Origin: JAJFTV01 sp036825755 | GTDB taxonomy: Bacteria; Chloroflexota; Anaerolineae; Anaerolineales; Anaerolineaceae | DNA length: 12,143 nt | Assembly: GCA_036825755.1 (NCBI GenBank) | Contig: DAISXR010000101.1 | Location: 1-12,143 of the forward strand | Direction of reading: 5' to 3' | Shown here: piece by piece, positions 1 to 5,239 of the stretch | Position numbering within the stretch: the stretch's first letter is position 1 | How the letters are laid out: every line of letters begins with the position of its first letter | Notes under the pieces: generated by a model | The model's input: only the letters and a program-made list of their open reading frames with translations | The model's database searches: none | What the model was told of the DNA's origin: nothing | Program-made: the position numbers and the translations under genes

Positions 1-947
1 TCTCTGATTTCATTTGTCAGAGCCTGCAGGTTCATCCAGTATGTAGAGAGTGAACCGCTGGTCAGATACACCATGAGCGGAAAAGCAAAAGACACCAAAT
101 GTCCGTACCCCTGCAATCCAGTCCCCAAAAACACACACCAACTTGAAAGCCACAATAGCACCAACCGCCACCCGCGTGCCTTTCCCATGGCAGGAGTCAG
201 CAGCGCAAGATGGTATGGCATCAAAAACGGCGTGATAAAACAGCCAGCAGCCATCAGCCGGTATGGGTTTTTCCCTGCCCCTGGCAGCAGGATACACCCC
301 AGGATTAACAGCGGCCATCCCATATCTGCCCAACCAAAAGCCGCTTCATGTCCAAAGGAGGCGCTTTGAAAGGCAAAAACCCATCCAGGCCAGATGATCA
401 GTGATAAGGCAAAGAACAGAGCGGTCCAGGCAAACAGTTTTCTGCTGCTAAAAATGCTAAAAAGCGAAATTACCGGTTTGATCAGGATCAAAGGCACAAT
501 CCCGGTGATCACACCCAACAGCACCAGCCCTTCGGGATGCCCGATCCATAACAGGAACCAAAGCGGCGGAGCGGAAAGCGCCAGCGCGATCTCTTTATAC
601 TTCCCCCCATTTTTCCAGGTGGCCAGCGCTACCGTGACAATCGTGATGGAATTCCGCCAGCCCAGCGAAACGCGCCAGTCCATCCAGGTGAACAATTCAA
701 TAAAGTAATGTGTGAAAGGCGGATAAGCGCTTTGTGATGTGTACAGGTTAAAGACCGGATTATTGGAATTGTAAAAAAAGTACCAGTCCCAGCCTAACAA
801 TGGCGCTTTTGATACGATCGGAAACAGGATGAGGGACCCGAATAAGACATAACTCAATGTCTTCAACGAATCAAATATTGCGGATTTGCTGATCAGAAAA
901 TATCTGCAAAGCAAAAAACAAATGGATTGAGATAGGTTTCGCTTCAA
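1..947 (-). CDS. Polytopic membrane protein, C-terminal end off the window (possible GT-C type glycosyltransferase)
   Basis: Reading the minus strand from about 947 to base 1 gives one uninterrupted frame with no stop before the window edge. It is very rich in hydrophobic segments: LKTLSYVLFGSLILFPIVSK is the first, and at least seven more follow. After the first segment comes a loop with GWDWYFFYN and then YPPFTHYF. An acidic residue plus aromatics in the first outer loop is typical of GT-C lipid-linked-sugar glycosyltransferases (GT87/DUF2029-like), but this assignment is an inference. No ATG exists in this frame after the in-frame TGA near 1047. TTG codons at 977, 947 and 866 are the candidate starts. 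I chose 947 because it leaves a short cytoplasmic N-terminus and lies about 40 bases after a candidate promoter; it has no good ribosome site. The last visible residues (LQALTNEIR) are hydrophilic, so the end may be close. Existence of the gene is fairly sure, the start is not. Confidence 0.7.
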   Translation of the reverse strand, partial: MKRNLSQSICFLLCRYFLISKSAIFDSLKTLSYVLFGSLILFPIVSKAPLLGWDWYFFYNSNNPVFNLYTSQSAYPPFTHYFIELFTWMDWRVSLGWRNSITIVTVALATWKNGGKYKEIALALSAPPLWFLLWIGHPEGLVLLGVITGIVPLILIKPVISLFSIFSSRKLFAWTALFFALSLIIWPGWVFAFQSASFGHEAAFGWADMGWPLLILGCILLPGAGKNPYRLMAAGCFITPFLMPYHLALLTPAMGKARGWRLVLLWLSSWCVFLGTGLQGYGHLVSFAFPLMVYLTSGSLSTYWMNLQALTNEIR

Positions 948-993
948 CGTGGGCTGCTTTTCCGTCTGGCATGACAACGACAGGGATACTGGT

Positions 994-1022
994 ATTCTAT
1001 AATCGCCAGACAGATCACGCAA
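994..1022 (-). promoter_or_regulatory. Candidate promoter for the polytopic membrane protein
   Basis: On the minus strand, TTGCGT (1017-1022) and TAGAAT (994-999) are separated by 17 bases. The -10 box matches consensus at 5 of 6 positions, the -35 box at only 3. Transcription would start near 987, leaving a 40-base leader to the TTG at 947. It lies between the upstream operon's last gene and this gene. Confidence 0.35.
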
Positions 1023-1068
1023 CCGATTTATCGTGTGAAATTCATGATATTCTCTTCAGTTTATTCGG

Positions 1069-1641
1069 TCATTCCGGGAACTGCTCTTCGCCGTATTGCG
1101 ACGCATCCTGACTGTATTGCCAGTATATGACCCCGTTGAGTGAGATGCCGGGATAGGGGCTGACCTCTGAAAATCCCAGGTCTTTCACCGCGTACAGCTC
1201 CAAAACCGGTTGAGGTAGAATCTCTTCAAGGCTGTCGCTAACAGTACAGAAACCCTCAGCGTTGGTTTCAAGTGTACGGGTGATTGTATGGGTCACCGTC
1301 AAGGAGAGCACACTCTCATTCAACTGCCAGGCACCCGCCTTCTCAACCCATTTATCCGGGCATGTCATCTGATTGGGGTAAAAATGGAATGCTCCGGAAG
1401 GGTAGAAGTGATACCGGTCTGCCCAGCCGGCTGCCATGCCGGGGCTTTGCGCCCAAATCCCTTCCAGATCAATGGTTTCGAGAAGGCTGACTGCAGGATG
1501 CCCGGCGGTTTTCTGAGGGTTTTTCTCCGTCTCCTGAGCAAGCTGTGACATTACCAGCGGTATAGCGAGCCCCAGCAAACCGGTGACCAGCACGGCTGCC
1601 AGCACCACCATCAGCGAGGTTCGCCGGTTCTGGATCATCAT
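1069..1641 (-). CDS. Membrane-anchored extracytoplasmic protein of unknown function
   Basis: A 190-residue protein with a charged start (MMIQNRR), one hydrophobic segment at about residues 9-31, and a hydrophilic remainder, so it is anchored or secreted. The mature part has the look of a small beta-sandwich or lipocalin-like fold: alternating hydrophobic strands, with DRYHFYPSGAFHFYP followed by a short strand ending ESVLSLTVTHT. Two cysteines (about 94 and 132) could form a disulfide outside the cell. I do not recognise a family. Two ATG codons are adjacent (1641 and 1638). The GGAGG at 1646-1650 is 4 bases from the first and 7 from the second, so 1638 may be the true start. It starts 15 bases after the Coa1-like gene 1657-2136 ends and is the last member of the exported-protein operon. 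Confidence 0.75.
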   Translation of the reverse strand: MMIQNRRTSLMVVLAAVLVTGLLGLAIPLVMSQLAQETEKNPQKTAGHPAVSLLETIDLEGIWAQSPGMAAGWADRYHFYPSGAFHFYPNQMTCPDKWVEKAGAWQLNESVLSLTVTHTITRTLETNAEGFCTVSDSLEEILPQPVLELYAVKDLGFSEVSPYPGISLNGVIYWQYSQDASQYGEEQFPE

Positions 1642-1656
1642 CCTGCCTCCTTCTGT

Positions 1657-2136
1657 TCACGGCAGCGGTGTGGCCAAAGGAGCAGTTGTAGGCGCATTCA
1701 CGTTATTCCCTGCGGGCGCCGCTCCCGGTTGGTTGGCGTACACAAAACCGGTCCCGGGTACCCAATCCAGAACCACCTCATCATCCACCTCAATATCCAT
1801 CCCGATCAAAACCCATTCGCTTTTGCGGGCTTTGGTCATGTGCATAAACAATTGGCCCCTGTTTTGTGACCCGTAAAGAGCTACCTGCATGTATCCCTCG
1901 CCGAAACCATTGTAGGTTTGGGTATTTGCCAGGACAAAAATCCCGGTTCGTATTTGTGAGCCGAGCAAGCTTGCCGCTGCCGGATCGGTTCTGGTGATCA
2001 AAATAGCCTGGCGGTAGGCCGGGTTCATCTTCATCGGAAACATGACCAGGAAATAGAATAAAGCAAAAAAGCCGGCCGCGATGCCAGCGCAGATCAGCAA
2101 CAGGTTGATTGCTCCGCCTTTGTCTGTTTTTCCCAT
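1657..2136 (-). CDS. Coa1-family-like membrane-anchored protein (second tandem copy)
   Basis: A 159-residue protein with an N-terminal membrane anchor (about residues 10-32), a globular domain at about 35-135 and a Pro/Ala/Thr-rich tail ending APLATPLP. The globular part carries the pattern NPAYRQA, a lone DP, LGSQI, GFGEG, VALYGSQNRGQL and EWVL. This resembles the Coa1 domain, named for a mitochondrial cytochrome-oxidase assembly factor but common in bacterial anchored proteins of unknown role. It aligns without gaps to the neighbouring gene 2212-2694, with about half of the residues identical over the domain, so the two arose by tandem duplication. AGGAGGG ends 4 bases before the ATG and fixes the start. 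No oxidase gene is nearby, so a role in oxidase assembly should not be assumed. The operon context suggests an envelope function. Confidence 0.82.
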   Translation of the reverse strand: MGKTDKGGAINLLLICAGIAAGFFALFYFLVMFPMKMNPAYRQAILITRTDPAAASLLGSQIRTGIFVLANTQTYNGFGEGYMQVALYGSQNRGQLFMHMTKARKSEWVLIGMDIEVDDEVVLDWVPGTGFVYANQPGAAPAGNNVNAPTTAPLATPLP

Positions 2137-2180
2137 GCGACCCTCCTGATGATTCCGAAGGATGGAAATAGATAGAATAC

Positions 2181-2193
2181 TTCTGTTACAGAA
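2181..2193. repeat. Short perfect inverted repeat between the two Coa1-like genes
   Basis: TTCTGT and ACAGAA flank a single T in the 75-base spacer between the paralogous genes. It could form a weak mRNA stem or be a protein site. There is no T-run after it in the reading direction, so it is not a terminator. Confidence 0.4.
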
Positions 2194-2211
2194 TGAAAAA
2201 TCATGGTCAGG

Positions 2212-2694
2212 TCATGGCTGCGGTGTTGCCACAGGTACCGCTGTAGGGCCTGTCACGCCACTCCCCGCAGGAATCACCGCCGGTTGACCTGTGTACGCAA
2301 AACCGACACCAGGAACCCACTCCAGCACCTGTTCATAACGGACATCAATGCTCATTCGCGTCAGCACCCATTCGCCTTTGCGCTCTTTCGTCATGTATAC
2401 GAATAGTTCGCCTTTATTTTCTGATCCATACAGGGAGACTTCCAGATTTCCATAACCTGATCCGCCCCGGTATTTTTCGATGGTTCCCCATACGATGAGC
2501 CCCGTCCATACCCGCGGTCCGATGACTTCAGCAACCGCCGGATCCTTTTTTGCGATGGATATCGCCTGACGAAATGCTGGATTCAGTCTTAATGGCAGAA
2601 CCCCGATCGCATAAAAAATGCCGAAAAGTATACCTGCGCCAAGAATGAGGATAAATGAGGATTGAAGCCTCCGAAGACTTTTTGATTCCTTCAT
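2212..2694 (-). CDS. Coa1-family-like membrane-anchored protein (first tandem copy)
   Basis: A 160-residue protein starting MKESKSLRRLQ, with a membrane segment at about residues 13-33, a Coa1-like domain at about 35-135 (LNPAFRQA, DPAVAEVIG, LYGSENKGELF, KGEWVL, LEWVPGVGFAY) and a Pro/Thr-rich tail ending AVPVATPQP. The frame is open further upstream to a TTG at 2736. I chose the ATG at 2694 because a strong AGGAGGG lies 5 bases ahead of it, and because it makes the length match the paralog (160 against 159 residues). The two proteins align without a gap through the domain, while anchors and tails differ more. The anchor orientation places the domain outside the cytoplasm. It lies 43 bases after the DUF5666 gene in the same operon. 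Family call is good, molecular role unknown. Confidence 0.82.
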   Translation of the reverse strand: MKESKSLRRLQSSFILILGAGILFGIFYAIGVLPLRLNPAFRQAISIAKKDPAVAEVIGPRVWTGLIVWGTIEKYRGGSGYGNLEVSLYGSENKGELFVYMTKERKGEWVLTRMSIDVRYEQVLEWVPGVGFAYTGQPAVIPAGSGVTGPTAVPVATPQP

Positions 2695-2737
2695 TTCGCC
2701 CTCCTGAGTTTCTGAAGGTCTCAGATCAACGATCAAC

Positions 2738-3325
2738 TTATGGATTCGGATGCACTACAATCCCACTGGCGGTGAGTGTCTGCTCGCCCGGATCACGCGG
2801 GGCGATGATCGTCACACGCGCGCCGGACACAAGCAAATTCACCCGGGGTTCCGGCAGAATTTTGGTTTCAGCCGTTAAAAGAAATGTGTAAAACTGCCCG
2901 TCTTTCGCCTGAATGGTGATGGACTCACCCGGCAAATATTCGGTGACTATTCCCACCCGGTGAACGCGTTCGGGCTTATCCGGAATGATTCTCACCCGGC
3001 GGGCGGTCAGCGTATCCTCGTCTGTGCGAACGGCCTGTACCACCGCTCGCATGCCGGTTTGCAAATCAGCCGCGTCGCCCTCTTTGTTTCCGCGCATTTT
3101 GTACACGGTATCGGCTGTAAGGGCGATGGTGACCGATGTGCCGTCTTTCAACTCAAGCGTCAGGCTGGTTTCACCCATCTCGATGATGACGCCTTTAAAA
3201 TTTTCGTGTTTTCCTTTCGGTTCTTCGGGCCCCGCAGCCGCCCGTGCAGGGAGCGATGAAAAGCCGCTCAACAGCAGGGCTGCCAATAAAACGAACAGGA
3301 TGACCGGTAGCCTGGATTTCATCAT
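2738..3325 (-). CDS. Secreted DUF5666-type protein with two repeats
   Basis: A 195-residue protein with a classical signal peptide (MMKSRLPVILFVLLAALLLS, then SLPARAAAG with an AxA cleavage site near residue 30). The mature part holds two tandem small beta-barrel (OB-like) repeats at about residues 42-115 and 122-192. Each begins with a G-V/I-I turn (FKGVIIEM, HRVGIVTEY), continues with DGTSVTIAL or DGQFYTFLL, then a T-x-x-T/K stretch (TADTVYK, TAETKI), and ends with an RVRII or SGIVV strand. This is the usual DUF5666 layout, a family of exported proteins without known biochemical activity. It lacks the Cys of a lipoprotein, so it is probably periplasmic, wall-associated or released. It starts 9 bases after the lipoprotein gene ends, and an AAGGAAGGGA stretch sits just before two adjacent ATGs (3325, 3322). 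Co-translation with the lipoprotein is likely. Confidence 0.82.
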   Translation of the reverse strand: MMKSRLPVILFVLLAALLLSGFSSLPARAAAGPEEPKGKHENFKGVIIEMGETSLTLELKDGTSVTIALTADTVYKMRGNKEGDAADLQTGMRAVVQAVRTDEDTLTARRVRIIPDKPERVHRVGIVTEYLPGESITIQAKDGQFYTFLLTAETKILPEPRVNLLVSGARVTIIAPRDPGEQTLTASGIVVHPNP

Positions 3326-3334
3326 TCCCTTCCT

Positions 3335-3871
3335 TTACTCTTTCTCGTACACCACCGTCAGCACCAGTTCAATCACATCACCTTGCGGGTTGCTGACCAC
3401 CAGCTCGATGACATTCGGTCCCTCTTCCAGCCTGATCGGGAGAGCAAAGCGCTCATCCTCTCCCACCAGCAGGATTTCCTCATTCACACTGATCACCGTT
3501 TCAGCGGGCGCCTGCCCCATCACGTTGATATCCGACGTGCTGACCTCACTCTCATCTCTCGGCGATTCCAACCGCAGCCAGAGGTCGCCGCTGTTATATT
3601 CAACATAGCCGGCCTGTTCATCCACCGTCACAGGGATTTCAGCCGCTTCGATAGGGGGGAGTGTAACTTCTGCAGTGAGCACATCGGTCTGCGCGGAGGT
3701 TTTTGACGGCGCGGCCGGAGTTGAGGTGAGATCAGGGGTAAGCTGCCCGGCAGTGTCAGAATCTGCCGCTCCATTTTCTGAGGTTCCAGTAGATGGCACA
3801 ACTGGCGCCCCAACCGGCATGCAGGCGCTCAGAAGGCAAATGATCAACACACTGAAGAGCAGTTTTGGCAT
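3335..3871 (-). CDS. Lipoprotein with Ig-like beta-sandwich domain
   Basis: A 178-residue protein. The N-terminus MPKLLFSVLIICLLSAC is a lipoprotein signal with lipobox LSAC, giving a lipidated Cys17. Residues about 20-70 are a Ser/Thr/Pro/Ala/Asp-rich linker. Residues about 85-178 look like one Ig-like (Big/Glucodextran-B-like) domain: LRLESPRDESEVSTS, then INVMGQAPAETVISVNEE, DERFALPIRLEEGPNVIELV and VIELVLTVVYEK, a pattern seen in bacterial surface proteins with 'N-V-I-E-V' closing strands. There are no catalytic residues, so a binding or scaffold role outside the membrane is likely. It is the first gene of a five-gene minus-strand operon. A GAAGGG ribosome site lies about 8 bases ahead of the ATG. 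The candidate promoter -10 box is unusually close to the start (see the promoter entry). Confidence 0.8.
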   Translation of the reverse strand: MPKLLFSVLIICLLSACMPVGAPVVPSTGTSENGAADSDTAGQLTPDLTSTPAAPSKTSAQTDVLTAEVTLPPIEAAEIPVTVDEQAGYVEYNSGDLWLRLESPRDESEVSTSDINVMGQAPAETVISVNEEILLVGEDERFALPIRLEEGPNVIELVVSNPQGDVIELVLTVVYEKE

Positions 3872-3885
3872 GCGTTCTACCCTTC

Positions 3886-3913
3886 AGTATAGCGCGATTG
3901 TGAGGGAGTTCAA
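3886..3913 (-). promoter_or_regulatory. Candidate promoter of the exported-protein operon
   Basis: On the minus strand TTGAAC (3908-3913) and TATACT (3886-3891) are 16 bases apart, both close to consensus. The predicted transcription start is near 3879, only about 8 bases before the ATG at 3871. That would leave the GAAGGG ribosome site (3880-3885) outside the transcript. Either the mRNA is leaderless or a different promoter is used. Confidence 0.45.
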
Positions 3914-3915
3914 CA

Positions 3916-3948
3916 GTCAATCAGCGCGCTGATTGACAGCGCGCTGAT
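3916..3948. promoter_or_regulatory. 22-bp perfect palindrome plus a second half-copy: probable operator
   Basis: Bases 3916-3937 are a perfect palindrome with no spacer (half-site GTCAATCAGCG). Its central 12-mer CAGCGCGCTGAT is repeated at 3937-3948, 15 bases on, so two palindromic CAGCGCGCTG cores lie in tandem. The element sits just upstream of the -35 box of the lipoprotein operon, with centres about 48 and 64 bases before the predicted start. Activator sites often occur there. It is also downstream of the cupin gene, but no T-run follows, so a terminator role is unlikely. Confidence 0.55.
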
Positions 3949-3968
3949 CGGTGAGACCCAGTCATTAA

Positions 3969-4322
3969 TTACTTACATATCGGAGCGACAATAAAGATGT
4001 AGCTAAGGGGTTGATCGCCGGTATTCACCACATCATGCAGCGTTTCCGGCGGATTGTAAAGCAGCACACCCGGCTCAACCCTCATCGCCGGCAGTCCGGG
4101 GATGCGCAGTTCACCGATTCCGGAGAGGGGCACCAGGATTTCCTCATGATTTTCTGTGCTGTGCTCGCCCACGCTTTCGCCGGGCGCCAGCACCACACGG
4201 CCTGATTTCATGCCGGCGCTATCCGGCGGGCAGCCGCACAGTAGACGCGTATAGGGTTCATTGCCATCCGGCAGAGGGATGGATTTGGGTGACAGCGGGA
4301 ATGTTTTTATAGATTCATTCAT
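3969..4322 (-). CDS. Single-domain cupin protein
   Basis: A 117-residue protein with one cupin beta-barrel. Motif 1 lies at residues 48-68 (GESVGEH, then NHEEILVPLSG), motif 2 at about 84-100 (PGVLLYNPPETLHDVVN). Likely metal ligands are His54, Glu61 and His96. The second His of the usual HxH pair is replaced by Thr56, and His59 may substitute for it, so metal binding is plausible but not certain. Several Cys (29, 31, 116) are present. Small cupins of this type serve as isomerases, dioxygenases or sugar/organic-acid binding proteins, and the sequence alone does not decide. The ATG at 4322 is the only good start, and its ribosome site (AAGGA about 13 bases ahead) is poor. The gene follows plsY but is separated by about 156 bases carrying a repeat and its own candidate -10 box, so it is probably transcribed alone. 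Confidence 0.8.
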   Translation of the reverse strand: MNESIKTFPLSPKSIPLPDGNEPYTRLLCGCPPDSAGMKSGRVVLAPGESVGEHSTENHEEILVPLSGIGELRIPGLPAMRVEPGVLLYNPPETLHDVVNTGDQPLSYIFIVAPICK

Positions 4323-4355
4323 GGCCGGTGTGGATCCTTTTCAAAGACAGATCAA

Positions 4356-4416
4356 TACTTGCACGCCAGTCTGCTTGGCGCAAGAGTACTTGCACGCAAG
4401 TCTGCTTGCGCAATTA
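4356..4416. repeat. Tandem 31-bp repeat with two covarying hairpins
   Basis: Two head-to-tail units (4356-4386 and 4387-4416) share TACTTGCACGC and AGTCTGCTTG and differ at one substitution and one deletion. In unit 2 CGCAAG pairs perfectly with CTTGCG around TCTG. In unit 1 the corresponding stem is CGCCA with TGGCG. The two differences thus fall on opposite sides of the stem and keep pairing. The junction GCAAG-AGTA-CTTGC can form a third, competing hairpin. It lies in the leader/promoter region of the cupin gene, downstream of plsY. Confidence 0.6.
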
Positions 4417-4418
4417 TA
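4413..4418 (-). promoter_or_regulatory. Candidate -10 box for the cupin gene
   Basis: A perfect TATAAT on the minus strand. The -35 region (TTTTTC at 17 bases) is poor. Transcription would begin near 4406, inside the second repeat unit, giving a leader of about 84 bases that contains the first hairpin. Confidence 0.35.
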
Positions 4419-4478
4419 CCTCCCTCTCCCGGCCTGAAAAAAGGTGAAGGAACTCACATGCCTGTCATACCGGATTGT

Positions 4479-5096
4479 TTACCCGTTTTCGGTTTTGGGT
4501 TTCTTCCCCAGGGTGATCTTGTTTTCCACCCCGTTGAGGATGCGTTTGATATTCTCTTTGTGGCGCAGCAGCGCGAACACCGCCACCGCCACCGCCAGAA
4601 CACCCAGCACCAGCGGCTGGTTGGTGATGAGCGTGTAAGCGGTCATGGCCAGCACAAAAACCAGCGAACCCACTGAAACCATGCGGGTTTGCAGCACCAC
4701 CAGGGCAAACAACAGGATGGCCGCCAGCGTGGGCAGCGGGAACAGACTGAGAAAAATACCCGTGGTGGAAGCGATCCCCTTGCCGCCCCTGAAGTTGAGC
4801 AGCGCGGGAAAGTCATGCCCCAGAATCACACCGAACGCTGCCGCCGCCAGACCGGGATAACCGGCCAGCCAGAAACCCAGCGAGGATGAGAGCAACCCTT
4901 TGAGCATATCGAGAATGAAGACCAGCGCTCCGTACCGCCAGCCGATCAGGCGCATCACATTGGTGGCGCCGGCGTTGCCGCTGCCGCGCTCGCGGATGTC
5001 AAAGTTGCCTACCGAACGACCCAATAAATATGCAGGTGAAATGTTACCGATCAGGTATCCCATGAGCAGGGTGGCTGTCAATTGAACAATATTCAT
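4479..5096 (-). CDS. plsY: Glycerol-3-phosphate acyltransferase PlsY
   Basis: PlsY transfers the acyl group from acyl-phosphate to glycerol-3-phosphate at the inner membrane, making lysophosphatidic acid, the first step of phospholipid synthesis with PlsX. All three family motifs are visible: GSGNAGATN (motif 1), GHDFPALLNFRGGKG (motif 2) and RHKENIKRILNGVE (motif 3), set among about five membrane segments. From the ATG at 5096 the protein has 205 residues, the usual length. The open frame extends to 5207, but a well-formed promoter lies at 5137-5164, so starts above about 5130 are excluded. A GTG at 5105 has a GAGG exactly 5 bases ahead and would add MVH in front of FMNIVQ, and it may be the real start. 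plsX is not in the window. The gene appears to be transcribed alone. Identification is firm. Confidence 0.95.
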   Translation of the reverse strand: MNIVQLTATLLMGYLIGNISPAYLLGRSVGNFDIRERGSGNAGATNVMRLIGWRYGALVFILDMLKGLLSSSLGFWLAGYPGLAAAAFGVILGHDFPALLNFRGGKGIASTTGIFLSLFPLPTLAAILLFALVVLQTRMVSVGSLVFVLAMTAYTLITNQPLVLGVLAVAVAVFALLRHKENIKRILNGVENKITLGKKPKTENG

Positions 5097-5114
5097 AAAA
5101 TGCACAAACACCTC

Positions 5115-5130
5115 AACCAATAAATTGGTT
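5115..5130. promoter_or_regulatory. Inverted repeat at the predicted plsY transcription start
   Basis: AACCAA and TTGGTT are separated by four A/T bases. The predicted transcription start (about 5130) lies at its edge and the ribosome site (5111-5114) immediately follows, so a repressor bound here or the RNA stem could control plsY. Confidence 0.45.
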
Positions 5131-5136
5131 ACGCAA

Positions 5137-5164
5137 ATTGTAGTAGAAATTGATCGCCTGTCAG
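5137..5164 (-). promoter_or_regulatory. plsY promoter
   Basis: CTGACA (5159-5164) and TACAAT (5137-5142) on the minus strand, spaced 16, each with five of six consensus bases. Its position supports a plsY start at 5105 or 5096 instead of the longer open frame. Confidence 0.55.
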
Positions 5165-5239
5165 AATTGAAAACTCTGGGGAATGAACGATTTCCCGTAC
5201 ACAACAAAAGGGTGTCCAGATTTTCAACCTGTCTGCAGA

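Noticed and set aside
10..708. Open frames on both strands in the first 700 bases (10-333 minus, 73-369 and 394-708 plus)
   Set aside because: They are shadows of the long minus-strand membrane-protein frame, which reads through without stops and has a much more protein-like composition.
2985..3608. A 207-residue plus-strand open frame over the DUF5666 and lipoprotein genes
   Set aside because: Ser/Thr-rich antisense reading spanning two genes with signal peptides and ribosome sites on the other strand. It has no domain and no ribosome site.
3916..3948. Intrinsic terminator of the cupin gene
   Set aside because: The palindrome is GC-rich, but no T-run follows it on the minus strand, and its zero-length loop fits a protein-binding site better.
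4356..4416. A minimal CRISPR array
   Set aside because: There are only two directly adjacent units with no spacer between them, and no cas gene.
4323..4478. An insertion sequence or transposon remnant between plsY and the cupin gene
   Set aside because: No terminal inverted repeats, target duplication or transposase fragment could be seen; only the short tandem hairpin units.
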